Below, piece after piece: positions 44,119 to 55,294 of a stretch of 64,000 bases of DNA. Both the position numbers and the translations under genes were made by a program. Position 1 is the stretch's first letter. Every line of letters begins with the position of its first letter. The notes beneath the pieces are model-generated. The model had not been told where the DNA came from. It made no database searches and saw only the letters and a list, made by a program, of their open reading frames with translations. Source of the DNA: Lyophyllum atratum (taxonomy: Eukaryota; Basidiomycota; Agaricomycetes; Agaricales; Lyophyllaceae); contig JACGCN010000001.1 in NCBI GenBank assembly GCA_014905825.1, forward strand, positions 4,588,001 to 4,652,000, in the 5' to 3' direction.

Positions 44119-45557
44119 TCAATTATTGGTGGGTTGTTTCGTGGATGATGGAGTGTCTGTCTGACTCGCTTCAGGGTCCTCATCTACTTGAGTCTGAGGT
44201 GAAACAGAGAGTGGCAGGTTTGTGACTGACTGATTTCGGACCATGAGAATGAGAACGATGGTTGGATACATGGCCTAGGTTTCAATACTATTAATGTCAT
44301 GGTATGCTAAAAGATTGTAGCGCTTACCGTGGTCAGAACAAAGCTTTCGACGACGAAGATGCTGAACCGATACTCTGGTGAGTCGTACCACATGCGCACT
44401 AAGCGTAAAGCCACTGCTAGAATCTATGAATATATAAGTTGGTAATTAGTAAATGACGAAAGAGAATGGAAGAGAGAGCATGCACTGACATGGTACACTA
44501 GATAAGCAGCACCCGACTCCACAGCGATACCGAGTGGATAAGCGATTCGACCTTTGTAAGGGTTCCAGCCTTTGCCATCGGTTCTAAGTACAGCAAATTA
44601 TTCAAAATTTCCGCATATGGAGGACAGACTCAACGCACCTCAGTTTGTATAGAATCATCGACGTGAATATTGCATTCGCAAGAACGGGTAAGATCAAGGC
44701 CGCGATATATGTTCCCTCAGTGGCTATCACTGGCGCAATGGTAATACCAAGATACGCAAAGTTCATCGCTAACAAAGCATTGCACCTATCAACATCCGCC
44801 AAGCGACACAGAAGTCAACACTGACCTGCCGCAGCGAGTAACACGAGGATTGGGCCGAAAAATTGCTCGGCTCGATTTTTGTTATAAAGCGACCATGCCA
44901 CCAAGAGTAGGCAGCAGTCACTCAAGATGGGCTTAATCATAGGTCAAAATCCACACAAAAAGGGAAGAAACAGCCGTACCAGGGTCCTTTCTGGCCATAA
45001 TATGATTTCTCCTAGAACGAGAAGATCATCGATAGACAAAAAGTCGGTCTCGTGGCCTCCTCCGGCTCCACCCCCTCCACCGCCGCTTCCTCCTCCGCCA
45101 CTTCCTCCTCCGCCACTCCCCCCGCTCCCGCCTACAGAGGACCCGTCGCCTCCTCCCGACCCTTTCTTGGGTTTGCGCCTGCTGATACCAGGACCGTGGA
45201 GAGTAGGGGCTTGCCCTGCATAGATTGCGACTTGGGTCGCCCAGTAAAGCGTAGCGACGAGGAAACTGAAGACCGCGATGTAGTACACATTCCTAGCTAC
45301 CGGTGATAGCTTGGCACGCTCCGATTTACTGCGGGTCTAGTGAGCAGGGTGCTCGCATGTTGAATGATCTACATACAAGTAACGGTTGTTCGCAAAGAAG
45401 AATGCGAAGAATAAGATTGCTAGGCGTTGGTGGTATTCGACGTGGGTGTTTTTTTTTAGGTTGAAAAGAGGCTGGAGAACGTACCGTAGAATACGGTCGA
45501 AGTGACCAGCGCTAACAGGCTGATAGAAAGTCGGAATTCGGGGTAGACTTTGGCCAT
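44119..45557 (-). CDS. Multi-pass membrane protein of unknown function with poly-Gly loop
   Basis: ATG at 45557. Spliced product: MAKVYPEFRLSISLLALVTS, then ILFFAFFFANNRYL, KSERAKLSPVARNVYYIAVF, SFLVATLYWATQVAIYAGQA, a loop of about 60 residues that is almost all G and S, then DDLLVLGEIILWPERTL, CCLLLVAWSLYNKNRAEQFF, GPILVLLAAAAMNFAYLGIT, then GTYIAALILPVLANAIFTSM, ILYKLR, GRIAYPLGIAVESGAAYLVY, and RFSIFVVESFVLTTAMYPTI followed by VLILMVRN. The cytosolic tail ends STKQPTNN. About seven transmembrane helices. The layout resembles the large group of Agaricomycete seven-helix proteins ('VESGA..Y' near helix 6), but I cannot name a family or ligand. Its 5' half is duplicated in the chimeric pseudogene at 27.3 kb. 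Confidence 0.7.
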
Positions 45558-47769
45558 TTCGCGTCGAAGTTGAATGCTGAATGTGAAATGTGCAGTTCCG
45601 GATGCACACAGTGTAGCTGTATGAGTCCCTTCATATAGGGAACGGCGGCTGGAAGATCAGATGAGGAAAGGTCAATAAGACACCACCGATCAGCCATGTG
45701 CGACACTGTGGATCAGGCGGTGAGCACGGCTGTGTGACCAAATGGCGAATTCAGTAGACCAGTCGCGCCTACTTCTGAATTCTTTAGTCGTCGAGTCTTC
45801 CGTTTAAAGAAGTGCTGTGAGCCTGTCGGTGATCGCGGTCGTTAGGCTGATGTTAATACACATACATGAGTTGACAGAACTCACCTTCCGTTGAGATGAA
45901 TCACCTTTTATTTCGTGATTTGGCTCTGTCATGTGTTACTTGAGATTAAGTTAGTGATAAAAGGATAGACTGATCATAAAGAAAGGGGTTTCTGGTTTAA
46001 AATAGACGGACCTAGTTGGCGATGCTGATCTCGACTCGACGAGAAGTTAACGGGACTCGGAAAAATCGACGTGACTCGGAGAATCGACATGCTTTCCCCC
46101 ACCACATCAAAGAATTTCACAGCAATTGTCGTAAAGACGATCGGCGGCCAGCGCGCTCACCGGAGAAAGAACGGGGCGATGCGTGATGAAGGTGTCGAAC
46201 AGTCGTCCAAGAAGAACGCGACAATCCCTCCACGACAAACACAACGAAATGTGGTGCTAAGCCGTCGATGGGAATACATACGCCACGCACGAAGAATGTT
46301 CTGTCCGGTATGGAGCGTTTCCATCACTTTGCTCGAGTGTGAAGAAAATCCCGCCTTAATGCCCATTTCCTCATGGCCACCTTTCATGCATGGTGCCTGT
46401 GCGCCAAATCGGGAACCACATCGGGACTAGTGGAAACTAGCTGGACACACATATAGACTCGAGGACGAGTGGTTCCAGTCAAAACTTGGCGGACATAGTT
46501 GGCAGGTGAACGACAGTCCAGTCTGAAGTCAACGGATCGATGCTGCCCGCGCAGCGGGCCGCAAACTCACAGCAGCTTTCAATTTCATGGTAAGTAGGAT
46601 CACAGGAATGAGCAGACATCAGCGCGGAGACATCGGGTGGTGCGTGAGTGAACTGTCGGACTTGTTCGAAAGGAATGCGACAACCTTTCCATGACGAGCA
46701 CGAGGTCCTCTAGTATTACGCCGTACATCACAGGCGGTTTCAAAAGAAAACAAGCCAGCTAAGAGGCGTGGAGAACGTTCCGCGAGTATGTACGTTGGCC
46801 GATTTCGAGGTGCGAGGCAAGGTGAAGCTTGGGGCCGCTTTGGGAAGGTGTCACTTGGAGCGTCTGGACACCGAAAGGGCGTGTGTTTCGATGATCTCTG
46901 TAACCCGCTCTAGAATTGCTTCGAAGATGAGGTGGCGGTTCCGTAAGGATTCGCGTGCATCAGGCCGAGAGACTAACCAAAGCTAGCAGGTAGTGAGGGA
47001 CTCGGAGTCGACGCGTCGTGATGTAGATTTGGGGAAGGCTGACTCGTCTGATCATCATAAGAGTCGCAGGTCAGGAAATTAAATCATTTGATAGAAAGTA
47101 CTCAGCAAGTTCTCGAAGAGTTTGGCGACATCCGTTACTCAACCTTCGGTTCTCTATCTTCCTAAGTTTGAGTTGAATTAAAGATAGGCTCCAAGCGACT
47201 TACATTAACATACAAGAGTCCTCGTCCCGGAGCGTGTTCAGTGATGGGACCACGAAGATGGATATTGGAGATGTCAGACTGCCAACGCTATGTGGACGAT
47301 AGTATGGCAAGTGGTGATCTACATCTTGATTCTGGATCAATACATTTCAGCGAAGATGTCAGAAACGCGCCTTCCTATAGGTAATTTGAGGGAATTGACT
47401 TCGTCGTAACCTGATCAGTCAGACAAGATTCAGTACTTCAGTTGCCGAGCGCTGCTGGGTGCATGATGGGCAGTTGTTTGGCAAACGTCGGAGAGGCAAA
47501 GTAACAAAAACCGACGCCGGGGTCTGTTGAACCACAGCCAGGATCTATTTTCTTGCGGTCAAGAATGTCGCTAATATCATCCGCCTAGGGTCCACCCCTA
47601 CACGACGCGATCGTTCGTCCTACTACAAGTATTAGAACTCTATCTTCACGCACAGGTCATTCGGTTCTAATTCAAGTTGTTTAGAACCTTATGAACATCC
47701 TCCTGCCGCCTCGTCTCGTCACACAACACTAGTGTTCGACCAAACTTCGTCATCGCAGCCAGGCCTAGA
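45558..47769. other. Intergenic, no gene recognised
   Basis: Two stretches (about 46060-46440 and 46470-46760) share loosely related blocks (gacaatccctccacgac versus gacaacctttccatgac), suggesting an old tandem duplication. The first 170 bp is the upstream region of the membrane-protein gene and is conserved at 27130-27326. Confidence 0.35.
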
Positions 47770-48370
47770 GTTCCGAGGAAGTCCGATTCAGCCTACAGCA
47801 CCTGCTTCCTCCGCAGTTGGCATGAACCGGGTACCCTGCCTTCGGCATTTGGGAGGACTTGCAGTTCGAATAAGGATCTGTGAGGCTCTGGACTTCGTTG
47901 CCACCTGCCAACCGCATCTGGGACTCGGGATCGGTGCTGGAAGATGAATGTACGTTCTTTTTTCTTTCAGCCTACATCTTTCAATGAACACATCAACAGC
48001 ACCGCACTTATCCCCGCAGTACTCGCGTCACAACTTATCCTCGCGTTCAACTCCGGTAACAGACACCTGCCCCCTCCTTCCCCCCTCTCCGCCTACTACT
48101 TCCAATCATCGTGGGACCACCCTGTCCTCCTGTCACGGATCACGTGATACATGCTTGTTCTTTCCCCTATATCATCCGTGGAGCCCGGCACACACTACGT
48201 CGCTGATACCATAGAAATCAGACCAGGAGGAAGAGGAGGAACAACATCAAACGTATCGTCGGGACGTTTGATAAGGGGTGGACGGTCGCGGAGTCGTTCG
48301 TGGTGGAAAGGAGTCGTAGCGGACGTTGGAGTGCTGTGCTTCGGCTGCTCTCCCGTGTTTCTCGGATCCT
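47770..48370 (+). repeat. Dispersed G/C-skewed repeat, copy R3
   Basis: Begins near gaggaagtccgattcagcct (47775-47794), identical to the start of R1 on the minus strand. From 47940 it follows R2: acatcaacagcaccgcac, then gtaacagacacctgc and a gatcacgtgat box at 48138-48148. Orientation is opposite to R1 and R2. No supported coding region. Confidence 0.45.
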
Positions 48371-48934
48371 AGGGGGTCAATGCCATTTGTCGATGTGTGG
48401 GTTACGCCTCCGAGCCGGGCGCTATGAATTCTTGCGGCCTGTGCGTGTGTAAAGGCTTTCGAGGCGGGGTGCTTATTTCGAGGCTCTGGGGGTTTCCTTA
48501 TTCATCCCATCGATGTTTCCAGAGCTTCGACGTGCGTGGGAGGTGGTGGTGTTGAGCTCAGAGCATTGGAGTGGGGCTGGGTTTTGGTCTTCGTTGGATC
48601 AGAGGTGTGCGTACGAACCAAAAACGAGGTTCGAGGCGCGGAATGGCGATGAGATGTAATGGCGTATTAGTAGTGAAAGTAGGGGAGGTTGTACATATAG
48701 GCGCCATCGCCGGTGTAGTTGCCACTTCCAATTGTGTATATGGACTCGGGAAGACATGGCGTCACGCAGGGGTTGTGAGTCATAAAGCTATGCATTTCCC
48801 TAGCATCGTCGCACACAGAATATATGTCGCACACTGAATACAGCACGGCAATGCCCTTCGAAATGATTATAGAACAATTGATTAGCAGGCGTAGCGCGTA
48901 CGAGAATCCTGACAAGGGTAAAGTAACTAACTAT

Positions 48935-48948
48935 TGGGTGGGCGCAAT
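48935..48948. repeat. Left terminal inverted repeat of the transposon
   Basis: TGGGTGGGCGCAAT, the exact reverse complement of 52596-52609, preceded by the target duplication TAACTAT (48928-48934). Confidence 0.9.
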
Positions 48949-49385
48949 CGTAGGGGGATTCAAACTCCGCCGCAATACCTTCCCAAAGCGGATGACCAGC
49001 CAAAATCGCGACCTCCCTCCGCGCGCACCATGAGAACGGGAACCAGACACGCAACCTATGCCATTCTTTCTCTGGAAAGCCAAAGTATTCCATTTTATTT
49101 GTAATAAACAGAAAAAAAACGCGAAAATCCGACTCCGAAATGTAGCTATACTCATGAACTTCGTGTTCCAATGCAAATTTTGGGAATTTTTTTTGTTAGT
49201 TACAAATCAAATACTAAAAGACGCGTAACCAGCCTATTACGGGGCTGTAATGGGTTCTGCGTCGCGTTGCTGACAATCGAATGGGCACCAGTGTGATGGC
49301 AGCGAAAAACAAATGTAAACAAGCGCGGCGCGTCCACTAATTGGCACATATTTCGCGTTTTCATCATCTCCTGGCCCTCCCAGAA

Positions 49386-52300
49386 ATGCCAAAATGTCAA
49401 GTACGACTTGAAAAAGCATTGCGCTTCTCAGGTGCCAAGAAAAATCGAAAAAGACACACGGACCGTCATGCACAAACTGCTGCTGCACGAGCATCGAGAA
49501 GTTCAGCATCCCAGAAGAACACGATGGCTGACGACGATCACGATTGCTATTCATCATCCTCGGATAAGGAGAATGACCTAGGCACCTGCTCCGAAACGCA
49601 AAAACTTCTGGTGAAGCAGAAACAGCGTGGTGATGATTTCAAGCAGGAACGGGACAAACAGGCCAAAAAAGCGAAGTATTGGCATGGGAAGTGCAAGTCC
49701 CTCGGGAGGACTGTCGAGGCAGCTGAAGAGAAAGGCCTGGAGCAGAAAAACGAGTTGAAGGAATGCCGAAGGGAGATACAGATGCGTCAAAAGGAGATTG
49801 CAGGCCTAGAGGACAAAAACAGCCGTCTTCAAGCAGACAAAGCGCGCTACCAAAAGGAGAACCACGGTCTGAAGGCCAGGGTGAATCGTATCCCTGATCG
49901 TCTCGCTACCGTCATGCGACGAGCCTCCCGTATGTTTGCGAAGCAATATGCTAGCCGCAGCACTTTCCACTTGAAGGAGGGCGGAGTGATCCCGGATGAA
50001 GCTCGGAATGTCCTGAACGAGCTGGTGGCATTGGACAGCGTTCCAGCAAAGAAGGTCGTTCAGGCATTCAAGCGGATTGCGTCCGCATTCGGCATAAGCG
50101 TCGAGGGGAATGTTTCGAAGAGGAGTGTCGGCCGCATCGTGAAGGAAGGCGGAAATGCGTCGAAGTTGCATTTTGCTTCAGAAATCAAAGGTGCTAGAGG
50201 TATATCTGAGAAGCCACCTACTAAACATTCTCACTGCTGATCTCGACGTGGTACAGGCATCACAATTAGTGGTGACGGAACTAGTCATAAAAACGAGACT
50301 TATGAGACGAAATTTGCCACCGTGATCAAGGACGACAACAGGAAGCTGCAGTTCTTTCTTGGTTTAAAGATGGCCGTCAATCACACTAGTGAAACACAGC
50401 TCGAGGGTTGGATTGAGCTTATTGAGGAGGTTTATCACCTTGCACGCGAGAGTGGCCTCTGTTCGGAGGATGATGCCCGCGAATTCTGGAATCTAGTAAC
50501 TGGATTCCACTCCGACCATGCTGAAGATCAGAAGAAGCTGTTCAGGCTGCTGAAGGAATGGAAGGAGCGCTGCGACCGAGAGAAGCGAGGGGAGAACACG
50601 GTGAAAAGTATGATCGGGCTCGAGCTCGTCACATTTCTTTTCAAGTGCAGCCAAAATGCCATTCGTAAAGCCGGCGGCCCATCCGCATGGGAGAAGTTAG
50701 CAGAGCAGGAGAAGCTGGCACGTTACAACGAGATGCGCATGCAGGTCATCCGCGACATAGGGCAAAGCGAGTTTGACAAGTTGACGGAGAAGGAGAGAGA
50801 GGATGTCGACTTCTTTCTTTGGGCAGGCTGTTGCATGCATAAGGAGATGAATGCGTTTAAGGGTGGGGTTTACGAGATGGAACAATTCTGGCCCACGCAC
50901 GGACTACCAGGCCCAAAAAAGCTCTATAACCGTGACAATGATGCAGCGGTTCAAAAGGCACCGAACACTGATGCGTCGAAACGGGCAGAAGAAATCACCA
51001 AGGGTGGTGCCGTCAAGCTAGCCAGCCTCTGCGGTGCTATCTTCCGGCACAAGGATCGTAAACGTGGCCAGCAAGACTCTCTACGATTTTTCTTTGACTT
51101 GGAACTCGGCTTCGTGATAAGCTTTCCTGATACAAACAATACTCGGTTTCAGTCGCACGCGGAGGCTTGTTCTGTTCTCATCACATACCTGGATCTGTTC
51201 ATCAAATTCCTGACATACGTCAAGGAGAATAAAGGAAGCCGAAAACTCAATCATATGGAGCAGAACGTCTGGGAGGGCCTTCACTGCATCGCGACACGCC
51301 ATGAAATTGTGGTAATCACGCTCTATTGGCTCGCAATCAGTGTTCCCTACATGCGGGAAGTCCGTGGACCGTTTAGAAAGCACGACAATGTCCTACAGCT
51401 TGGAGACCTTCACAAGCGCGTCATTTCTCATATTGACAAGCTGATCACAAGCCCTGAGCTTCTGATTGGGCTCGACACATCGTGGAAAGACGCCACCCTC
51501 GACGGACTGATGTGGGAGCGCCCGGAAGCATTCTACGGTGCCCAACGTTACGCACATGAGCTCCCTCACCTCAAGGAACTCATGGTTGCATTCTTGCGTG
51601 GTGCTCGCATCACTTGGCTTCGCTTCATGTCTGAATTTCGAGACGATGGGGCCCTTGCGAAAGCAAGTCCTGAGCAGGTCGAGCGTGCGTGGATGGAAAG
51701 CACAAATGACTTGTGCGAGTCGGCATTTGGAATGTTTCGTCAGGACTCCAAGATGAACCCGAGCATCTCCTTGGAGCAGTACAATGCTCGAAAGATGTTC
51801 AAGTTTAACAGGACCTCGGAGTTCCTGCGAAAACTGGGTCCCGAGATGCGACAATTCCTGCGCAAAGTTACACGCACACAGGATGAATCGGGCGCAAACC
51901 GGAAAACTAGAGTGACGCTGGCGAAGCACCGTCAAGAAACGGCAGAAACCAGGATCAAAAAAACCCAGGTACGCATGCAGAAGCAGACCGCCGCTGCTCA
52001 TGCTCTATCTCAGGTGGTACCAATCCTTACCGTCACTGAGCTTGAGTATGCATGCTCCCTTGCCCCTCGCACTGCCGGATACCTGACCGTTGACGCCATC
52101 GATCTCCAGCTGGACTGGCACATCCAGAAGGGTGCAATAGCTCCCATCCCGAAGAATAAAGGCGACACACTCGAGGAGTCGACATTGCCGGTCATTCCAA
52201 GGGGTAAACAAGCTCGAGGGAACCGGGAGGCCAAGTGTAACCTTCTACGGGCCGCTGTCGCATCCTACCTCGAGCACAAACATGTTGCTGACCCTGGAAC

Positions 52301-52418
52301 AGTTTCCCAAGGTTGTGGAGACGATAGGGAGCATGATGATGATGATGTCGAGTGCACATTAGAAGATCTTGAAGAGTATGATCATGATGTTGACTCCGAG
52401 GAAGAATATTATCAGTAA
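49386..52418 (+). CDS. DDE/RNase H-type transposase of the Agaricomycete 'GCCMHK' family
   Basis: Two exons: 49386-50199 and 50257-52418; 991 residues. The N terminus is basic (KKNRKRHTDRHAQ), followed by a long coiled coil (about residues 75-175, for example RREIQMRQKEIAGLEDKNSR). Proposed catalytic and structural motifs: GITISGDGTSHKNETYETK (first Asp), DVDFFLWAGCCMHKEMNAFK (Cys/His pocket), NTRFQSHAEA, YNRDNDAAV, and WMESTNDLCESAFGMFRQD (last Glu region). C terminus: LTVDAIDLQLDWHIQKG, which resembles a SAP-like helix pair, then an acidic tail. I recall this architecture from many Agaricomycete genomes, often unannotated. Expected to bind the 14-bp TIRs and catalyse cut-and-paste transposition. 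No internal stop or frameshift. Confidence 0.8.
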
Positions 52419-52595
52419 TTTATGTATATTGTTTGTAAAGTACTTGACTATTGGCATATTCAATGATCCTAGAAGGTTTGGTGTCGATTGGGGCAGGATA
52501 ACTGGTGTAACAATGAGAGGATGTAGAATGGACGGCCCAGCGCGGCGAAATTCGCGATTTGATGGCTTAGTCAGCTAACGATTTCGGGTTGCGGA

Positions 52596-52609
52596 ATTGC
52601 GCCCACCCA
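52596..52609. repeat. Right terminal inverted repeat of the transposon
   Basis: ATTGCGCCCACCCA, followed by the target duplication TAACTAT (52610-52616). Confidence 0.9.
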
Positions 52610-52616
52610 TAACTAT

Positions 52617-52706
52617 ACGCTCAGACGGGGTAACATCATACAAGTCCAAGGGTAAAGTAACTATCTATACACTCAAACGTCCGTGGGGTAACATCATACA
52701 AGTCCA
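52617..52706. repeat. Tandem repeat downstream of the EI24-like gene, first unit split by the transposon
   Basis: The segment agggtaaagtaactatctat ... ggggtaacatcatacaagtc (52649-52706) is repeated. The first unit consists of agggtaaagtaac at 48915-48927, left of the transposon, plus acgctcagacggggtaacat and onward at 52617-52648, right of it. Unit length is about 52-58 bp. Confidence 0.7.
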
Positions 52707-52727
52707 TTCCTGGTATACATCCAGGCT

Positions 52728-54163
52728 CTACATGTTTGCCCGGTTCTCGCGCTCCGTCGCAACGAAGTGCTGTCTCTTCTCGAGATCTGCCCCGAGAACA
52801 ATAGGAGTCAACAGTCAGAAGTAGGGATGAACGACGAGGGTCCACGTACCATGAGCCCACATGGCTGCGCCGACGCGGTTGGATATTGTGAAGACAAGCC
52901 CGATGATGGGAAGGCCTTCGAGGAGGGCTGCGGCGAAGCCAAATACTGTCAAAATGAGTATTAGCACGGATTACATCCCAAGGGACAAGTTTGATGGAGG
53001 CGAACGGGCAAATGATGCGAGCAGAGTTAAAAGGAAATATGGGCGAACAAAGCGGAAATAGGGGGTTTTGACGAGACTCATCTGGACATACATCGATAAT
53101 CCCATTTCCGCTCTTCCATGAACACGGATATTTGCTTATCATTCATCTTCTTCGACTCGAAATACTAAGGAGTCAAAGTATTCAGAACAAAAGCCAAGGA
53201 AATGACCAAGTGGTAACTGACTGGTCGGTGGAGGTTATGCGCCGTGCCGAGCGCCTTGAACGCCGCCGCGAAAAGTATACCGACGAGCGGGTAAAAATTG
53301 AACGGGAACAGAATGACTATCCATGAAGAACGACATTAGCGTCGATTGGAGGCCATACTCGTCGGAGAATCCGCACATACCGCGCTTGACAATGAAAAGC
53401 CCGACCCACCCCCCAAACCACCTCCTCACAAGCCTCTCCCACCCAGGTGGTCTCCTCACCGGTGGCGGAACGTCCCATTCCTCCACGTACGGCTGCCAGA
53501 ACCCGGGTCCCTTCCCTCTCGATGCGACGGTCTGGGTCCAGGCCCGGTCGCGTGCGATGCGGATGTTGCGGGAGAGGAAGAACCGTAAAATATATGTGAT
53601 TTGGGACCCGACGAGGAGGACGGCAGCGTCTGTGGTGGGGAAATGTGATATGTGTGGGAGGAGAGAGTTTAGAAGGTGGTTGGGTACGTACATGTGGGCA
53701 GACTGAATGGTGGCTTATATCCGAAGAAGCTTTCATTGGAAAGCCCAGTGACGCGTGGTGATCTGTGTAGAAGATAGTTAGAATGCTGTCGTCGATAAGA
53801 AACCGACCCACGGACTTTGCGAGGAAGATTTCGATGAACTTTCGTTGTAGACTGAATGTTAGAACGGCCTATATCCATACCAATTAAGCACAGCGATGCA
53901 AACCGAGAATTTGATACACGTACCCAAATAGCACCGAGGACCGCTCCTCTTACGGTCGCATGACGACATTTGTCCCATGCCGGCACGTACAACAACTTGT
54001 CGGTGAATAGCCGGTAGACTCCAACGATCACGTACGTCGGTGGGAACTGGAGGCGCAGAGTAGCGTGATGGAGGGCTGCTGGAACGCGCTCGAGAGGGCT
54101 GCTCTTGCTCGAGTCGGATTCGAAAAGACGGTCTTGTGCCTCGGGGCCCTGCGCAGTCGTCAT
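52728..54163 (-). CDS. EI24/RRT8-LDS-like multi-pass membrane protein
   Basis: ATG at 54163 (MTTAQGPEAQDRLF). Spliced segments: LQFPPTYVIVGVYRLFTDKL, CRHATVRGAVLGAIW, AVLTFSLQRKFIEIFLAK, SPRVTGLSNESFFGYKPPFS, YAAVLLVGSQITYILRFFLS, RNIRIARDRAWTQTVASRGK, GPGFWQPYVEEWDVPPPVRR, LILFPFNFYPLVGILFAAAF, KALGTAHNLHRP, YFESKKMNDKQISVFMEERK, VFGFAAALLEGLPIIGLVFT and ISNRVGAAMWAHDLEKRQHF. Ends ...RENRANM at 52728. The last block (LLEGLPIIG..F...N..GAA.WA) is the signature of the fungal RRT8/LDS group related to EI24, whose yeast members sit in lipid droplets and the outer spore wall. The start could be further upstream, as 54164-54293 is open in another frame. Its 3' exons were copied into the chimeric pseudogene at 27.8 kb. 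Confidence 0.75.
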
Positions 54164-54559
54164 ATAAGTCGAGGTCAACGTCCAGCCGCCCGGTTAAGAC
54201 TTTTGGTGCACGTGCTCCTGGCCATCGGGAGATGCCGAACTCTGATGAGGCGTCCTCTTCTGCGTTGCTTTCGCGTCCAAGTCTTGTCGCCACCGCCGAC
54301 GTTGCAAGAATGTCGACATCTCGAGCAGACGATTTTTTTTTTCGTGCCAGGCGTTATGGGAAGTATCTCTTTCGCTCTTTCAAACACCGCATTGACAACG
54401 TTACAAGCAGATGTTGGCTTTGAAATGAAGTCACGGCCATGGGACCACATGCAATACGTCTCAGCGAGTATTTGCAGCTCGCGCGTCTCTAGATTATGTT
54501 ACTAAAACATCCATAGTACATTTTCTAGTTTGGAACTCGTACTTGATCATTTCTATTTG

Positions 54560-55125
54560 ATGAACTCCACGACTTCTGCGTTAGCGACATATACCGCGGC
54601 GCCCTCTGAAGCTTCTCCGAAGGTGCTGATCGTCGGCGGCGCGTTGGGCGGTCTTGCCGTTGTACTGCTTGTTCTCCTTATTGCCACCTGCTTCGCAAAA
54701 CGCAAGCAAACACGCGCCTCCGATCCTGATGAAAGCCCTAATACTATACCGTTGATTTGCATTCGGTCGTTCACCCGTTCACGGAGATGCTGCCCTCGGC
54801 ATAGGCTGCTCATTATTCACCGAAACGCGAAATCTCCCTTCCTGCCATGACGCCACAGACATCACCAAATTACGCGACGACTTCCCACGTCGATTACGAT
54901 GTGGTCGATGATGTCGAAGTAGGAGGAGGGCATCGCCCGCCGTTTGTGGATGGGGGAAACGAGTCTGAAGTCATTACGAGTCGTCGGTCTGATGCGGCTC
55001 TGAGCATTGGAGTGCTGTCGTCCAAAAGTAGGCCACCCAGTTACGTTGCGCAGCGAATCTATAGCGTCGGACGGGGCTTAGGATCTCGATATATGTGCCC
55101 CATGCGACTATATTCTAACCTATAG
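54560..55125 (+). CDS. Single-pass membrane protein, gene model uncertain
   Basis: From ATG 54560: MNSTTSALATYTAAPSEASP, then a clear transmembrane helix (KVLIVGGALGGLAVVLLVLL IATCF with a KRK stop-transfer). The frame then runs out; a second frame from about 54823 (KREISLPAMTPQTSPNYATT, DYDVVDDVEVGGGHRPPFVD, SSKSRPPSYVA) looks like the cytosolic tail of the same protein type. Between them a join in correct phase was not found, so either an intron with unusual ends or a frameshift near 54750-54822 is present. Layout (short Ser/Thr ectodomain, one helix, acidic/Pro-rich tail) resembles fungal Mid2-like sensors, but there is no signal peptide. Divergent from the EI24-like gene with about 400 bp between starts. 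Confidence 0.4.
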
Positions 55126-55294
55126 GAGATTAAGGGAGACTCGGAACTCTCTTACCTGGACTTCCGATTGTTGTGCTGCATGCGTTCTGCATGCTGCGAA
55201 CAAAGTTATTTTTTGGACTTGGTTCGGACAAGCGCCTTAAGTATCATATATACTTTAATTTATCATTGTAGAAGAACAAAACCATCTCATACCT

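Larger units (their letters stand above)
48935..52609 (+). mobile_element. Complete 3.7-kb DNA transposon with 14-bp TIRs and 7-bp target duplication
   Basis: The left end TGGGTGGGCGCAAT (48935-48948) and right end ATTGCGCCCACCCA (52596-52609) are perfect inverted repeats. They are flanked by the direct repeat TAACTAT at 48928-48934 and 52610-52616. Between them is one long transposase gene in plus orientation. The outer flanks are homologous to a tandem repeat unit, so an empty site can be deduced. Intact ends, identical target duplication and an open transposase indicate a recent, possibly active insertion. I cannot place the 7-bp duplication and these TIRs in a named superfamily with certainty. 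Confidence 0.9.
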
